This document shows, one piece after another, positions 16,780 to 25,986 of a stretch of 41,931 nucleotides of DNA. The DNA comes from Thioalkalivibrio sp. XN279 (GTDB lineage Bacteria > Pseudomonadota > Gammaproteobacteria > Steroidobacterales > XN24). The position numbers and the translations under genes are program-made. Location: positions 1 through 41,931 of the forward strand of contig NZ_JAANBD010000001.1 in NCBI RefSeq assembly GCF_011089885.1, in the 5' to 3' direction. The stretch's first letter is position 1; every line of letters begins with the position of its first letter. Under the pieces are notes generated by a model. That model did no database searches, had not been told where the DNA came from, and saw nothing but the letters and a program-made list of their open reading frames with translations.

Positions 16780-18418
16780 CGGTTGCCACCCATTGCCTTA
16801 CGACCTGTGCCACCCGCTTCGGGTCTTCACGCGACATGTCCTGCGCCACCTTGAGCGAGTCCTGCGAATTGGTGGGGCGTGCCGGCGCCGATGCGACGGC
16901 CCCCGGCAGGGCGCCCGCACTTGCGGCGGCCGGCAATGCCGGCGCCCCGGCCGCGGCGGGCAACGCCGCCGCCGGGCGCGGGCCCTGCTGCGAGAGATTC
17001 TTCAGCATCGGCCGCAGCACCAGCGGCAGGGCGATCAGCGCCAGGACGGCCAGCAATACCTGCTTCGCCAGGTCGGCGACCCACGGCTCGCGCCACAGCT
17101 CCGGCTGCGCCACGGCCTCGTACTCCGCGCCCGGCATGAAGGACGCGCTGACCACGTTGACGCTGTCGCCACGCTCGGCGTCGAAGCCGACCGCCTCGCG
17201 CACCAGCCCGGAGATGTGCGCCAGCTCCTCTTCGGACAACGGCGCAGAGCCAGTGCCCTCTTCGCCGGCAACCGGGCGGTGGTCCACCACCACGGCCACC
17301 GACAGGCGGCGCAGGCTCGCCGGCGCCTGGCGCACGTGGCTGACGGTGCGATCGACCTCGTAGTTGCGCGTGCTGCGGCGGCTGGTGCTCTGCGGGCCCG
17401 GCGAGACGCCGGTCTCGGCAGCCACCCCGCCCTCCGGGAGGTTCGCGCCGGGCACGGCAATGCCGGCCGGCGGCGGCTGGTTGCTGAGCGCGCCGGGGAC
17501 GCCGGCGGGCATGTCCGCAGCGCCGTTCATGTCTTCGGAAAGTTGCTCGCTGCGCAGCACCTGGCCCTCGGGATCCCAGGTCTCGTGCGTGCTCTCGACC
17601 ATGGTGAAATCGACGTCCGCCGCCACTTGGGCGCGGAACCCGTCGACGCCGAGCATCGGGCTCAAGAGCTGGCCGATGCGCCGCACATAACTGTCTTCGA
17701 GGCGTTGCACGTAGTCGAGATCGCGACCGCTGAGGCCCTCGTGACCTCCCGGCGCGGTGAGCAGGCGACCCTGCTGGTCCACCACGGTGACGGCCTCCGG
17801 CTCGAGCTCGGGCACGCTGGAGGCGACCAGGTGCACGATGCCGGCCACCTGCGCGTCGTCCAGCCGTCGTCCCGGGTGCAGGTTCACCAGCACCGAGGCG
17901 GTGGGCGGAGCGCGGTCGCGCAGGAACACGCTGGGACGCGGCAGGGCGAGGTGAACCCGGGCACCCTCGACGCCGCGCAAGGTCATGATCGAACGCGCCA
18001 GCTCGCTTTCCAGCGCATGGTGATAGCGGGCGTTCTCGACCATGCGACTGGTGCCGAAACCGGAGTCGTTGCCGAGGGCCTCGAAGCCGCTGCTGCTGGC
18101 GCGCGGCAGGCCGTCGGTGGCCAGGCGGATGCGGGCCTCATGCAGTTTCGCGGCCGCCACCAGGAGCTGGCCGCTGCCGCTGTCGAGCCGGTACTCGAAG
18201 CCGTTGCGGCTGAGCGCGTCCATGGCCTCCGCGGTGTCGCGCTCGGTCAAGCCGGTGAGGACCGGCACCATCGTGGGGCGGCTGGCCCAGGTCCAGGCGA
18301 CACCGAGCACCGCGACGCCCAGCGCGAGGCCGAGCAACAATCCGACCTGGCGTTGCGCCGGGAGACGCATGAAGCCGTCCAGCGGCGCCCCGGCGGGACG
18401 CGTGATTGCCTTGCTCAT
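16766..18418 (-). CDS. fliF: Flagellar MS-ring protein FliF
   Basis: 550-residue protein forming the MS ring, the first structure built in the flagellar base. Membrane spans lie at about 28-48 (VGLLLGLALGVAVLG) and about 452-475 (VLLAVLALIALPLVL). Between them are the ring-building motifs, including YHHALESELARSIMTLRGVEGARVHLALP and VASSVPELEPEAVTVVDQQGRLL. The cytoplasmic C-terminus (about 500-550) is the FliG-binding tail. The ATG at 18418 is 74 bases after the fliE stop. An Ala/Gly-rich linker precedes the tail; nothing is missing. Confidence 0.96.
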   Translation of the reverse strand: MSKAITRPAGAPLDGFMRLPAQRQVGLLLGLALGVAVLGVAWTWASRPTMVPVLTGLTERDTAEAMDALSRNGFEYRLDSGSGQLLVAAAKLHEARIRLATDGLPRASSSGFEALGNDSGFGTSRMVENARYHHALESELARSIMTLRGVEGARVHLALPRPSVFLRDRAPPTASVLVNLHPGRRLDDAQVAGIVHLVASSVPELEPEAVTVVDQQGRLLTAPGGHEGLSGRDLDYVQRLEDSYVRRIGQLLSPMLGVDGFRAQVAADVDFTMVESTHETWDPEGQVLRSEQLSEDMNGAADMPAGVPGALSNQPPPAGIAVPGANLPEGGVAAETGVSPGPQSTSRRSTRNYEVDRTVSHVRQAPASLRRLSVAVVVDHRPVAGEEGTGSAPLSEEELAHISGLVREAVGFDAERGDSVNVVSASFMPGAEYEAVAQPELWREPWVADLAKQVLLAVLALIALPLVLRPMLKNLSQQGPRPAAALPAAAGAPALPAAASAGALPGAVASAPARPTNSQDSLKVAQDMSREDPKRVAQVVRQWVATDGNQ

Positions 18419-18492
18419 GCCTGTTCAAGCTCCATTTCTTCAATCCTTCCCATTACGTTGCAGGTCCGGGCGTCGCCCATGAGGGCCGTGCC

Positions 18493-18810
18493 TCAGACCT
18501 GCATGTTCATGATGTCCTGGTAGGCCTGCAGCAGGCGGTTGCGCACCTGCACCGTGGCCTCGAACGCGAGGCTCGATTTCTGCATCGAGACCATCACCTG
18601 CGGCAGGCTGACGCCGGGGTCGTTGCGCTGGAACGCCTCCGCCAGCTGCGAAGCCTCGGCCTGTTGCTTGCTGACGGCGTTCACCGACTGCTGCAACAAG
18701 GCACCGAATCCCGTGCCGGCAGGTCCCTCGGCCTGCGGCGCCGGGGTCGGGCTGCGCGCCGCCAGGGCACGCATCTGGTGGATCACCTGCTGGATCTGCA
18801 TGTCGCTCAT
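18493..18810 (-). CDS. fliE: Flagellar hook-basal body protein FliE
   Basis: 105-residue export substrate that joins the MS ring to the proximal rod. The conserved C-terminal region is clear: PGVSLPQVMVSMQKSSLAFE, then VQVRNRLLQAYQDIMNMQV, ending at the stop as in other FliE proteins. The ATG at 18810 has GGGAGAG upstream. It is 12 bases after the fleR-like gene and leads the fliEFGHIJK run. I found no convincing sigma-54 element directly upstream, so it may depend on transcription through fleR. Confidence 0.95.
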   Translation of the reverse strand: MSDMQIQQVIHQMRALAARSPTPAPQAEGPAGTGFGALLQQSVNAVSKQQAEASQLAEAFQRNDPGVSLPQVMVSMQKSSLAFEATVQVRNRLLQAYQDIMNMQV

Positions 18811-18822
18811 GTGTCGCTCTCC

Positions 18823-19866
18823 CTAGTTCCCGCATCCGCTCGCGCGGGGGATCGCCAGGCCGAAATCACGCATCCGCGCCAGCTTGTAGCGCAATGTCCT
18901 GGGGCTGATGCCGAGACGCTCGGCGGCCTGCTTGCGGCTGCCCCGGGCGGCGTGCAGGGTGTCGAGGATCATGCGCTCCTCGTGACTGCGCACCGTGGCG
19001 CCGAGGCCGGCATGGCCTGCCTCGGCCCTGCTCGTGGCTTCCGGCCGGGCGGCGGTCCCGGGCGATGCCGGGCGCGCGCCGGCCGGGCAGGCGTCGAACT
19101 GGATCGCGCCGGACTCGATGACGCCGCCGCCGCTGAGCACCAGGGCGCGCTGCATCACGTTCTCGAGCTCCCGGACGTTGCCCGGCCAGTCGTGCGCACG
19201 CAGCTGCGCGGCAGCCGCGGCGGTCAGGCCCGGCTGGCGACCGGGCGCGTGCCGGGCCAGCAGGTGCTGCGCCAGCGGGAGCACGTCGCCCCTGCGCTCG
19301 CGCAACGGCGGCACGTGCAACGGGAATACGTTCAGGCGGTAGTACAGGTCCTCGCGCAACACGCCCGCGCGCACCGCAACCGCCAGCTCACGGTTCGAAG
19401 TGGCGATGACGCGCACGTCGAAGCGGACCGAACGGCGCCCGCCGAGCCGCTCGACCTCCTGCTCCTGCAGGACCCGCAGCAGCTTGGCCTGCAGGCCCAG
19501 GTCCATTTCCGTCACCTCGTCCAGCAGCAGGGTGCCGCCGTCGGCCTGTTCGAACTTGCCGGGGCAGGCGCTGAGCGCGCCGGTGAACGCGCCGCGCTCG
19601 TAGCCGAACAGGATCGCCTCCAGCATGGTCTCGGGGATGGCCGCGCAATTCAGGGCGACGAACGGGCCTCCCGCACGGTCCGAAGCCTGGTGCACGAAGC
19701 GCGCGTAGACTTCCTTGCCGGTCCCTGACTCGCCGGTGAGCATCACGCCGGCACCGGACGCGGCAACACGCTCCGCCAGCGCCAGCAGGCGCTCGCTGGC
19801 CGGATCCACGGCCACCGGCCGCAGGCTCCCGGCCGGGTCACTCGAGTTTCGCATCGATGCCTGCAT
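18823..19866 (-). CDS. FleR/FlrC-like sigma-54 activator without a receiver domain
   Basis: 347-residue enhancer-binding protein. The AAA+ domain begins almost at the N-terminus: Walker A GESGTGKE at 45-52, GAFTGA sigma-54 contact loop at 92-97, GTLLLDE Walker B at about 111-117, and WPGNVREL near 228. A Fis-type helix-turn-helix is at about 300-335 ([19 protein letters not shown]). FleR of Pseudomonas and FlrC of Vibrio carry an N-terminal receiver domain and are paired with a kinase (FleS/FlrB). Here the first 22 residues are all that precedes the AAA+ domain, and no kinase gene lies nearby. The ATG at 19866 fits GGAG seven bases upstream and the sigma-54 promoter at 19918-19933. It sits between fleQ and fliE, the usual fleSR position. 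Confidence 0.9.
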   Translation of the reverse strand: MQASMRNSSDPAGSLRPVAVDPASERLLALAERVAASGAGVMLTGESGTGKEVYARFVHQASDRAGGPFVALNCAAIPETMLEAILFGYERGAFTGALSACPGKFEQADGGTLLLDEVTEMDLGLQAKLLRVLQEQEVERLGGRRSVRFDVRVIATSNRELAVAVRAGVLREDLYYRLNVFPLHVPPLRERRGDVLPLAQHLLARHAPGRQPGLTAAAAAQLRAHDWPGNVRELENVMQRALVLSGGGVIESGAIQFDACPAGARPASPGTAARPEATSRAEAGHAGLGATVRSHEERMILDTLHAARGSRKQAAERLGISPRTLRYKLARMRDFGLAIPRASGCGN

Positions 19867-19917
19867 GTTGCTTCTCCACTCCCGCGGAAACGGCCGCACG
19901 ACCGCCGGGAATGGATT

Positions 19918-19933
19918 AGCAAGTTCCGTGCCT
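19918..19933 (-). promoter_or_regulatory. Sigma-54 promoter upstream of the fleR-like gene
   Basis: Minus-strand AGGCACG-GAAC-TTGCT, one mismatch from the consensus (A for the first T). Predicted start near 19907, giving a leader of about 40 bases to the ATG at 19866. This supports the 19866 start over an upstream codon at 19899, and places the gene below FleQ, as fleSR is in Pseudomonas. Confidence 0.75.
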
Positions 19934-19998
19934 AACCAGGCGCGGTTCTTTATTTTCAGTAAGTTGGAGGGTGCGACGGCGGGGCCGAAGCCGGCGCG

Positions 19999-21513
<1,515 letters not shown>

Positions 21514-21676
21514 TATCTCTATCTGCGTTGTCCGCCAGGTATTTCGGTGTGGTCTGGCGCGCCTCGCCCCTCCCCGAGCGACCCCACGGCGCACGTTTAT
21601 CCTAACCGGGGACGATGCATGATATTGAACGCGTGTCGCAATTCCCACACGCAGTTCTACCGACTGTGGCAAACCC
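21514..21676. other. Leader region of fleQ
   Basis: 163 bases between fleQ and the tPilZ-like gene. It is less GC-rich in its distal half. No sigma-54 or sigma-28 element was found, as expected for a class I regulator that would use the housekeeping sigma factor. No convincing -35/-10 pair could be picked by eye. Confidence 0.4.
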
Positions 21677-22240
21677 CTAGGCGATATTGGGGCGCTGGCG
21701 GGCGATGGTGCGGCGATGTCGCCGGAACACGAGTTGTTGCAACTGCTCCCGCACGCGCGGGCCGATGCGCCGGAATTCCACCACCATGGCGTCGCTCCCG
21801 GGACTGAGGTTGGGCCGCACGACACCGGCCAGCCGGACCGGCCGCGGCACGATGGTGCTCAGGTACAGGTCGATCTCGACCGCGGTGCCGGGGTCGACCG
21901 GCGCATCGGTTTCCAGCGCCACGCCGTCGCCGCTGAGCGTCACGCGCGCAAGATCGGGCCCGGCGCCGTCGGGCATCAGCACTTCCGACAGCATCGCCAG
22001 CACCAGGTCGAATTTCGCTTCGAGGTGCTCGAGCTGTCCTGCCAGCGGCGCCGGATCCTCGGCGCGGCGGCCCGGACCGTGCTCGATGAACGCCAGCGCG
22101 CTCAGGAGCGCGAAATTGCGCTCCTCGCGACGATCGAGGTGCTCGCGCTCGGGCAAGGCGTCAAGCGGGCGCCATTCCAGCGGCACCCGGCCGCTCCAGC
22201 TCAGCCGGCCCTCCAGCGGGCCGCCCAGCTCGGCGTTCAC
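21677..22240 (-). CDS. tPilZ-like c-di-GMP-binding candidate
   Basis: 187-residue protein from the GTG at 22240, which overlaps the previous stop (GTGA). An RREER stretch (37-41, RxxxR pattern) is followed by a long, probably helical section (about 42-90) and then TLSGDGVAL (101-109), which fits the xxSxxG half of a PilZ motif. A helix inserted between the two motifs is the layout of the atypical tetrameric PilZ family known from Xanthomonas (tPilZ). The C-terminus is strongly basic ([12 protein letters not shown]). Position beside fliS and fleQ also matches Xanthomonas. The first residue of the D/NxSxxG motif is Thr, so c-di-GMP binding is uncertain. The ORF is open upstream to 22660, but that part overlaps two other genes. 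Confidence 0.65.
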   Translation of the reverse strand: MNAELGGPLEGRLSWSGRVPLEWRPLDALPEREHLDRREERNFALLSALAFIEHGPGRRAEDPAPLAGQLEHLEAKFDLVLAMLSEVLMPDGAGPDLARVTLSGDGVALETDAPVDPGTAVEIDLYLSTIVPRPVRLAGVVRPNLSPGSDAMVVEFRRIGPRVREQLQQLVFRRHRRTIARQRPNIA

Positions 22241-22557
22241 GCACCGCCCTCTGTGCCGTAGGCGTGGGCGGCCTGCTTGCCATGGCGCAGGGACTTGAGC
22301 TCCGCGGCCACGGCACCGCGGCACGCCTCCGCCATCCCGACCACGCGACGATAAACCGCGGCGACCTGCTCCAGCGCTTCCGCCTGCGCGAGGTCCATGG
22401 GGACGTCGGGCGGCAGGTCCAGCAGCGCCTCCAGCAGGGACCGGCAATAGGCTTCCAGGGCCAGCGCCTCGTCCCAGGCGTCGGCTGCCGCGGCGGCATC
22501 CAGCGCACCCACCGCGGCCAACAGTTCCTGTACCGAGGCGTTGGCCGCCGTGTTCAC
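22237..22557 (-). CDS. Small helical protein in the fliT position
   Basis: 106-residue protein, predicted largely helical, Ala- and Leu-rich with acidic character (LLDLPPDVPMDLAQAEALEQV) and a C-terminal basic helix. I do not recognise a family by sequence. Its place directly after fliS, overlapping it and the tPilZ-like gene by four bases each (GTG start), and its size fit a FliT-type export chaperone for FliD, a group with very low sequence conservation. The alternative is an unrelated small flagellar accessory protein. Confidence 0.6.
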   Translation of the reverse strand: MNTAANASVQELLAAVGALDAAAAADAWDEALALEAYCRSLLEALLDLPPDVPMDLAQAEALEQVAAVYRRVVGMAEACRGAVAAELKSLRHGKQAAHAYGTEGGA

Positions 22558-22973
22558 GCCACCGGCTCCGCGCCCGCGACGGCATCCGCCACGATGCGGT
22601 CCCAGGCGGCCTTGATCTCGCGCAGCAGGCCGGACACCTCGTCCAGGATGCGCGGGTCATTGCGCATGTTGGCCTCGGCCAGGCGCCGGCTCATGTAGTC
22701 GTACAGCGCGTCGAGATTGCCGGCCAGGTCGCCGCCCCGGTCGTGGTCCAGCACCGCGCGCAGCCCCTCGACGATGCCGATGGCCTTGCCGATGCGCTCT
22801 CCCTTGAGCGCAACCTGCCCGTTCTCCATCGCGCCGCGCGCGGTGCTGATGCGATCCAGCGCGCCCTCCAGCATCAGCTGCACGAGCCGCTCCGGCGCCG
22901 CGCCCTCGACCTGCGCGCGTGCGCCGACCTGCTCGTACTCTTTCATGGCGCTGCGGAAATTGTTGGCGTTCAT
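22554..22973 (-). CDS. fliS: Flagellin export chaperone FliS
   Basis: 139-residue helical protein. The conserved core is visible: AAPERLVQLMLEGALDRISTAR, then IGKAIGIVEGLRAVLDHDRGG and DLAGNLDALYDYMSRRLAEAN. FliS binds the flagellin C-terminus in the cytoplasm, preventing polymerisation and directing it to FlhA. The ATG at 22973 lies 37 bases after the fliD stop, and its stop overlaps the next gene's GTG. Length and motif order are typical. Confidence 0.96.
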   Translation of the reverse strand: MNANNFRSAMKEYEQVGARAQVEGAAPERLVQLMLEGALDRISTARGAMENGQVALKGERIGKAIGIVEGLRAVLDHDRGGDLAGNLDALYDYMSRRLAEANMRNDPRILDEVSGLLREIKAAWDRIVADAVAGAEPVA

Positions 22974-23010
22974 GTTGCTCCGGGCCTGTGCGGCCCCAAG
23001 TGATGTCCTG

Positions 23011-24336
23011 TTAGCCTTGCTTGCCGATGTTGGCCAGCTGCGCGGTCAGGTAGCTGCTGGTGCTGTTCATTTGCGCGACCATCTGGTCGAGCGCTGAAAA
23101 CTGTTTGACGAGGCGCGCTTCGTAACTTTCCATGCGACGCGCCAAAGTCTCGTACTGCGTTTCAATCGCCTTCAGCGAGGCCTTCATGCCCTCGGTGCGG
23201 TTGTCCAGCAGTCCCTCGGCATCGCTGTAGCGCCGTACTTCCTCTCCCAGTCCGTCTGCAAACCCACGCAGCGACGCCAGCGCGCCGGCGGGATCCTCGG
23301 CCAGACGGGCCGCGAAGTCTTCTGCGTCGAGGCTGAGTTTGCCCTGGACGTCGGAACGGAGACCCATCTCCACCGCATTCCAGGCCGCACCGGTTTCGCG
23401 ACCCAACGCCGCCGGCAATGCGCCGCGTATCGAGCGCAGGGTGGCGTCGCCGGTCAGGGTCGAGCCCTGTTGGGTTTCCGCGTTGTAACCCGACAGCTTC
23501 GCCGTCAAGTCGATCACTGCATTGTAGGCGCTGACGAACGCATCGACCGCCTTGCGGGTGCTCTGGTCATCGCGCCCCACGGTCACGGTGACCGTGCTGT
23601 TCTCCTCGGTCTCACCCTTCAGGGTCAGAGTGACACCGGGCAAAACTTCTTCAATCGTGTTCGAAGCACTGGTGAGAGCCAGCCCCGATACGCTGAAGTA
23701 CGCATCGGCCGGGGGCGTCACCTGCGTCATCGCAGCCGAACCCAGTCGGGCATCCATGCCGGTGCCTGGCGTGACCGTGATCGTGTTCGCGAGTCCAGTC
23801 TCGTCCGCTGTGAGTAAGAGACGATACTCCTCGCCATCCTTAATGAGCGTGGCGCTGACACCGGCCTCAGCTTCGTTGATCGCGTCCCGCACGTCCCGCA
23901 GACTGTCCGCTCCCTCCGCGAGGGTGATGGTCACCGGATCAGTGCCGCCGACTGACATTGACAGTTGGCCCGCGCCAAGCGAGGCATCCGCGTCCGCAAA
24001 CCCATCGCTGGCCAGCGACTGCGCGGCAGCGAGGCTGGTCACCTTGATCGAGTAGCTTCCCAGGTCCGCCGTTTCGGTCGCCGTGGCCGTGACCAACTTG
24101 GTGTCAGACACCTGGACAGAGCGGGCTTCGCCCAGGTCCGAGAGCTTCTTCAGCGCCCCATCGAGCTTGGCCAGGCCGCTCTTGAGCTGCCCGTACGCGG
24201 AAATTTGTGCGTTGAGACTGGAGGCGCTGCGGCTGAGCCGACCTTCGGCGGGCGCCCGCTCGGCAGACACCAGGCGCTGGACCAGCGACTGGAGGTCCAA
24301 CCCCGAACCGACCCCAAGTGAAGCGATGCCAGCCAT
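23011..24336 (-). CDS. fliD: Flagellar filament cap protein FliD
   Basis: 441-residue secreted cap protein. The N-terminal domain (MAGIASLGVGSGLDLQSLVQ) and the C-terminal coiled coil (YETLARRMESYEARLVKQF, then ALDQMVAQMNSTSSYL) are both present, with a Flagellin_IN-type segment near 145-185. FliD caps the growing filament and helps flagellin subunits fold. AGGAGAA lies just upstream of the ATG at 24336. A terminator ends about 16 bases before the start, so fliD is transcribed by read-through from fliC or from an unrecognised promoter. Confidence 0.96.
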   Translation of the reverse strand: MAGIASLGVGSGLDLQSLVQRLVSAERAPAEGRLSRSASSLNAQISAYGQLKSGLAKLDGALKKLSDLGEARSVQVSDTKLVTATATETADLGSYSIKVTSLAAAQSLASDGFADADASLGAGQLSMSVGGTDPVTITLAEGADSLRDVRDAINEAEAGVSATLIKDGEEYRLLLTADETGLANTITVTPGTGMDARLGSAAMTQVTPPADAYFSVSGLALTSASNTIEEVLPGVTLTLKGETEENSTVTVTVGRDDQSTRKAVDAFVSAYNAVIDLTAKLSGYNAETQQGSTLTGDATLRSIRGALPAALGRETGAAWNAVEMGLRSDVQGKLSLDAEDFAARLAEDPAGALASLRGFADGLGEEVRRYSDAEGLLDNRTEGMKASLKAIETQYETLARRMESYEARLVKQFSALDQMVAQMNSTSSYLTAQLANIGKQG

Positions 24337-24352
24337 ACCGAAGTTCTCCTGG

Positions 24353-24377
24353 AAAACCGCCCGGCGAGACCGGGCGG
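24353..24377 (-). terminator. Rho-independent terminator between fliC and fliD
   Basis: Minus strand: eight-base perfect stem CCGCCCGG / CCGGGCGG with a five-base loop, followed at once by TTTT. The T run is directly upstream of the fliD ribosome site, so it can end most fliC transcripts while limiting fliD expression. Confidence 0.7.
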
Positions 24378-24380
24378 GGT

Positions 24381-24415
24381 GGCGGCCGGCCGGGCCTGAG
24401 CCCGGACCGGCCGCC
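24381..24415 (-). other. Long hairpin just upstream of the fliC terminator
   Basis: Inverted repeat with arms GGCGGCCGG-CCGGGC and GCCCGG-A-CCGGCCGCC: 15 base pairs with one unpaired base and a four-base loop (24396-24399). It lies three bases before the terminator stem, and no T run follows it. It may stabilise the 3' end of the flagellin mRNA or assist termination. Confidence 0.6.
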
Positions 24416-24463
24416 TGGTCCCTTTCACCCCGAGGGGATCAGGGCCCGGTTGCGTGCCGACTC

Positions 24464-25849
24464 CTAGCGGAGCAGGGAGAGCACGCTCTGCGGTGCCGCA
24501 TTCGCCTGCGACAGCACCGAGATACCGGCCTGCTGCAGGATCTGCGCCCGGGTGAGGGCAGCCGTCTCGGCGGCGAAGTCGGCGTCCAGGATGCGCGAGC
24601 GCGAGGACGTCAGGTTCTCGGACACCGTCGACAGGTTGGCGATCACAGACTCGAAGCGGTTCTGCACGGCACCGAGCGAGGCGCGGGAGCCGTTCACGCT
24701 GTTCAACGCACCGTCAACAACGCGCAGAACGACGTCGGCCTGGGCCGCGGTAGTAACATTGATCTTGCTGTAGGCCGTATCGGATCCGGCAGCCGCTCCA
24801 TCGGTCAGGCCAGCCTTAGCGGAATCATCACCCGCAATCGTGTAAGCACCCGTAGACGAGAGCGAAACCCCGCCTCGGGTAATGGCATCGGAAAAACCAG
24901 ACGCGGCGCTTGTGCTACCACCAATCTCCACGTTGCTGCCGTCGCTCGACGTCACAGTTACGGACGTGGCATCGGCGGTCGCAGTAATGTTAGTAACGCC
25001 CGCGTTCCTAAGCGCCGTGTTGATGGCGTCCCTCAGGTTGCCAGCACCGACAGCCACGTCGCCGGTGATGGCGGTCTCCGCTACTGCGATGCCGTTAACG
25101 GTCATGTTCGTGACCGTCCCGTCTTGTACGACTGTACCGCTCACCGAAGCGCTCGTCGCCGTCGCAGCGATTCCGGCACCTGACGCGTTGATGTTGTTTG
25201 CCAATTCAACCGCGCTACTTGCACCCGACACGGCAAAGTTGCTGCCATTCACAGTGAACGACAGGTCAGTGTCACTGGTCGTACCGGTCATCGCTCCTCC
25301 GGTAGACGTGTAGTCGCGCAGGGTGCCGCCGTTGAGGCCCAGATCCTGCGCGGTCGCCGACGAAATCGACGAGACGCTGATTGTCTGGCCCTGGTTGGCG
25401 CCGACCTGGAAGACCTGCTGCTTGAAGCTGCCATCGAGAAGCTTCAGTCCGTTGAACTCGGTCTGGCTGGCGACGCGCTGGATTTCACCGAGACGCTGCT
25501 GGACTTCGGCGTCCAGGGCGGCGCGGTCGGAGGCGCTGTTGGTCGCATTGCGCGACTGCACAGCCAGTTCGCGGATACGCTGCAGGTTGTTGGAAACCTC
25601 GGCCAGCGCGCCTTCGGCGGTCTGGGCAAGGGAAATGCCGTCGTTGGCATTGCGGACGGCCTGGTTGAGGCCGCGAATCTGCGTCGAGAACCGCTCGGAA
25701 ATCGCGAGCCCCGCCGCGTCGTCCTTGGCGCTGTTGATGCGCAGACCCGAGGACAGGCGCTGCAGGGAAGTCTGCAGGGCGCTGCTCGTGCTGTTGAGGT
25801 TACGCTGCGCGTTCAGCGACAGGATATTGGTGTTGATGACCTGTGCCAC
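24464..25849 (-). CDS. fliC: Flagellin
   Basis: 461-residue filament subunit. The conserved N-terminal D0/D1 region starts MAQVINTNILSLNAQRNLN and contains LSSGLRINSAKDDAAGLAI. The conserved C-terminal region ends ISVLSQANAAPQSVLSLLR, the typical flagellin terminus. The middle (about 170-350) is variable, Thr/Ser/Ala-rich with Flagellin_IN-like stretches, and its DNA is visibly less GC-rich than its neighbours. The start is a GTG at 25849 with AAGGAG seven bases upstream. Expression should come from the sigma-28 promoter at 25948-25974, leaving a leader of about 90 bases. FliS is its chaperone. Confidence 0.97.
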   Translation of the reverse strand: MAQVINTNILSLNAQRNLNSTSSALQTSLQRLSSGLRINSAKDDAAGLAISERFSTQIRGLNQAVRNANDGISLAQTAEGALAEVSNNLQRIRELAVQSRNATNSASDRAALDAEVQQRLGEIQRVASQTEFNGLKLLDGSFKQQVFQVGANQGQTISVSSISSATAQDLGLNGGTLRDYTSTGGAMTGTTSDTDLSFTVNGSNFAVSGASSAVELANNINASGAGIAATATSASVSGTVVQDGTVTNMTVNGIAVAETAITGDVAVGAGNLRDAINTALRNAGVTNITATADATSVTVTSSDGSNVEIGGSTSAASGFSDAITRGGVSLSSTGAYTIAGDDSAKAGLTDGAAAGSDTAYSKINVTTAAQADVVLRVVDGALNSVNGSRASLGAVQNRFESVIANLSTVSENLTSSRSRILDADFAAETAALTRAQILQQAGISVLSQANAAPQSVLSLLR

Positions 25850-25947
25850 GTTAGTACTCCTTAAGAAAGAAAAATGACTCTTCAGCTTCAGTCGGCCGCC
25901 GCCTGGGCGGGGCTTCCGGGCGGCGTGACTGCGCCGCGTCAGGGGTG

Positions 25948-25974
25948 TTATCGGCTCGCGCTGGCGGGACTTGA
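25948..25974 (-). promoter_or_regulatory. Sigma-28 promoter upstream of fliC
   Basis: Minus-strand TCAAGTCC-N11-GCCGATAA. The -10 is an exact match to the sigma-28 consensus, with the standard 11-base spacing. Predicted start near 25940. It overlies the flgL-fliC gap, so fliC is a separate late transcript. Confidence 0.85.
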
Positions 25975-25986
25975 GCGTTTTTTGAG

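Noticed and set aside
18419-18492. GGCACGGCCC near the fliE-fliF gap as a sigma-54 promoter
   Set aside because: The -24-like half is present, but the expected TTGC at the -12 position is absent (TCATG instead).
18834-18845. GC-rich palindrome-like stretch at the 3' end of the fleR-like gene as a terminator
   Set aside because: No adequate stem and no T run; fliE follows within 12 bases, arguing for co-transcription.
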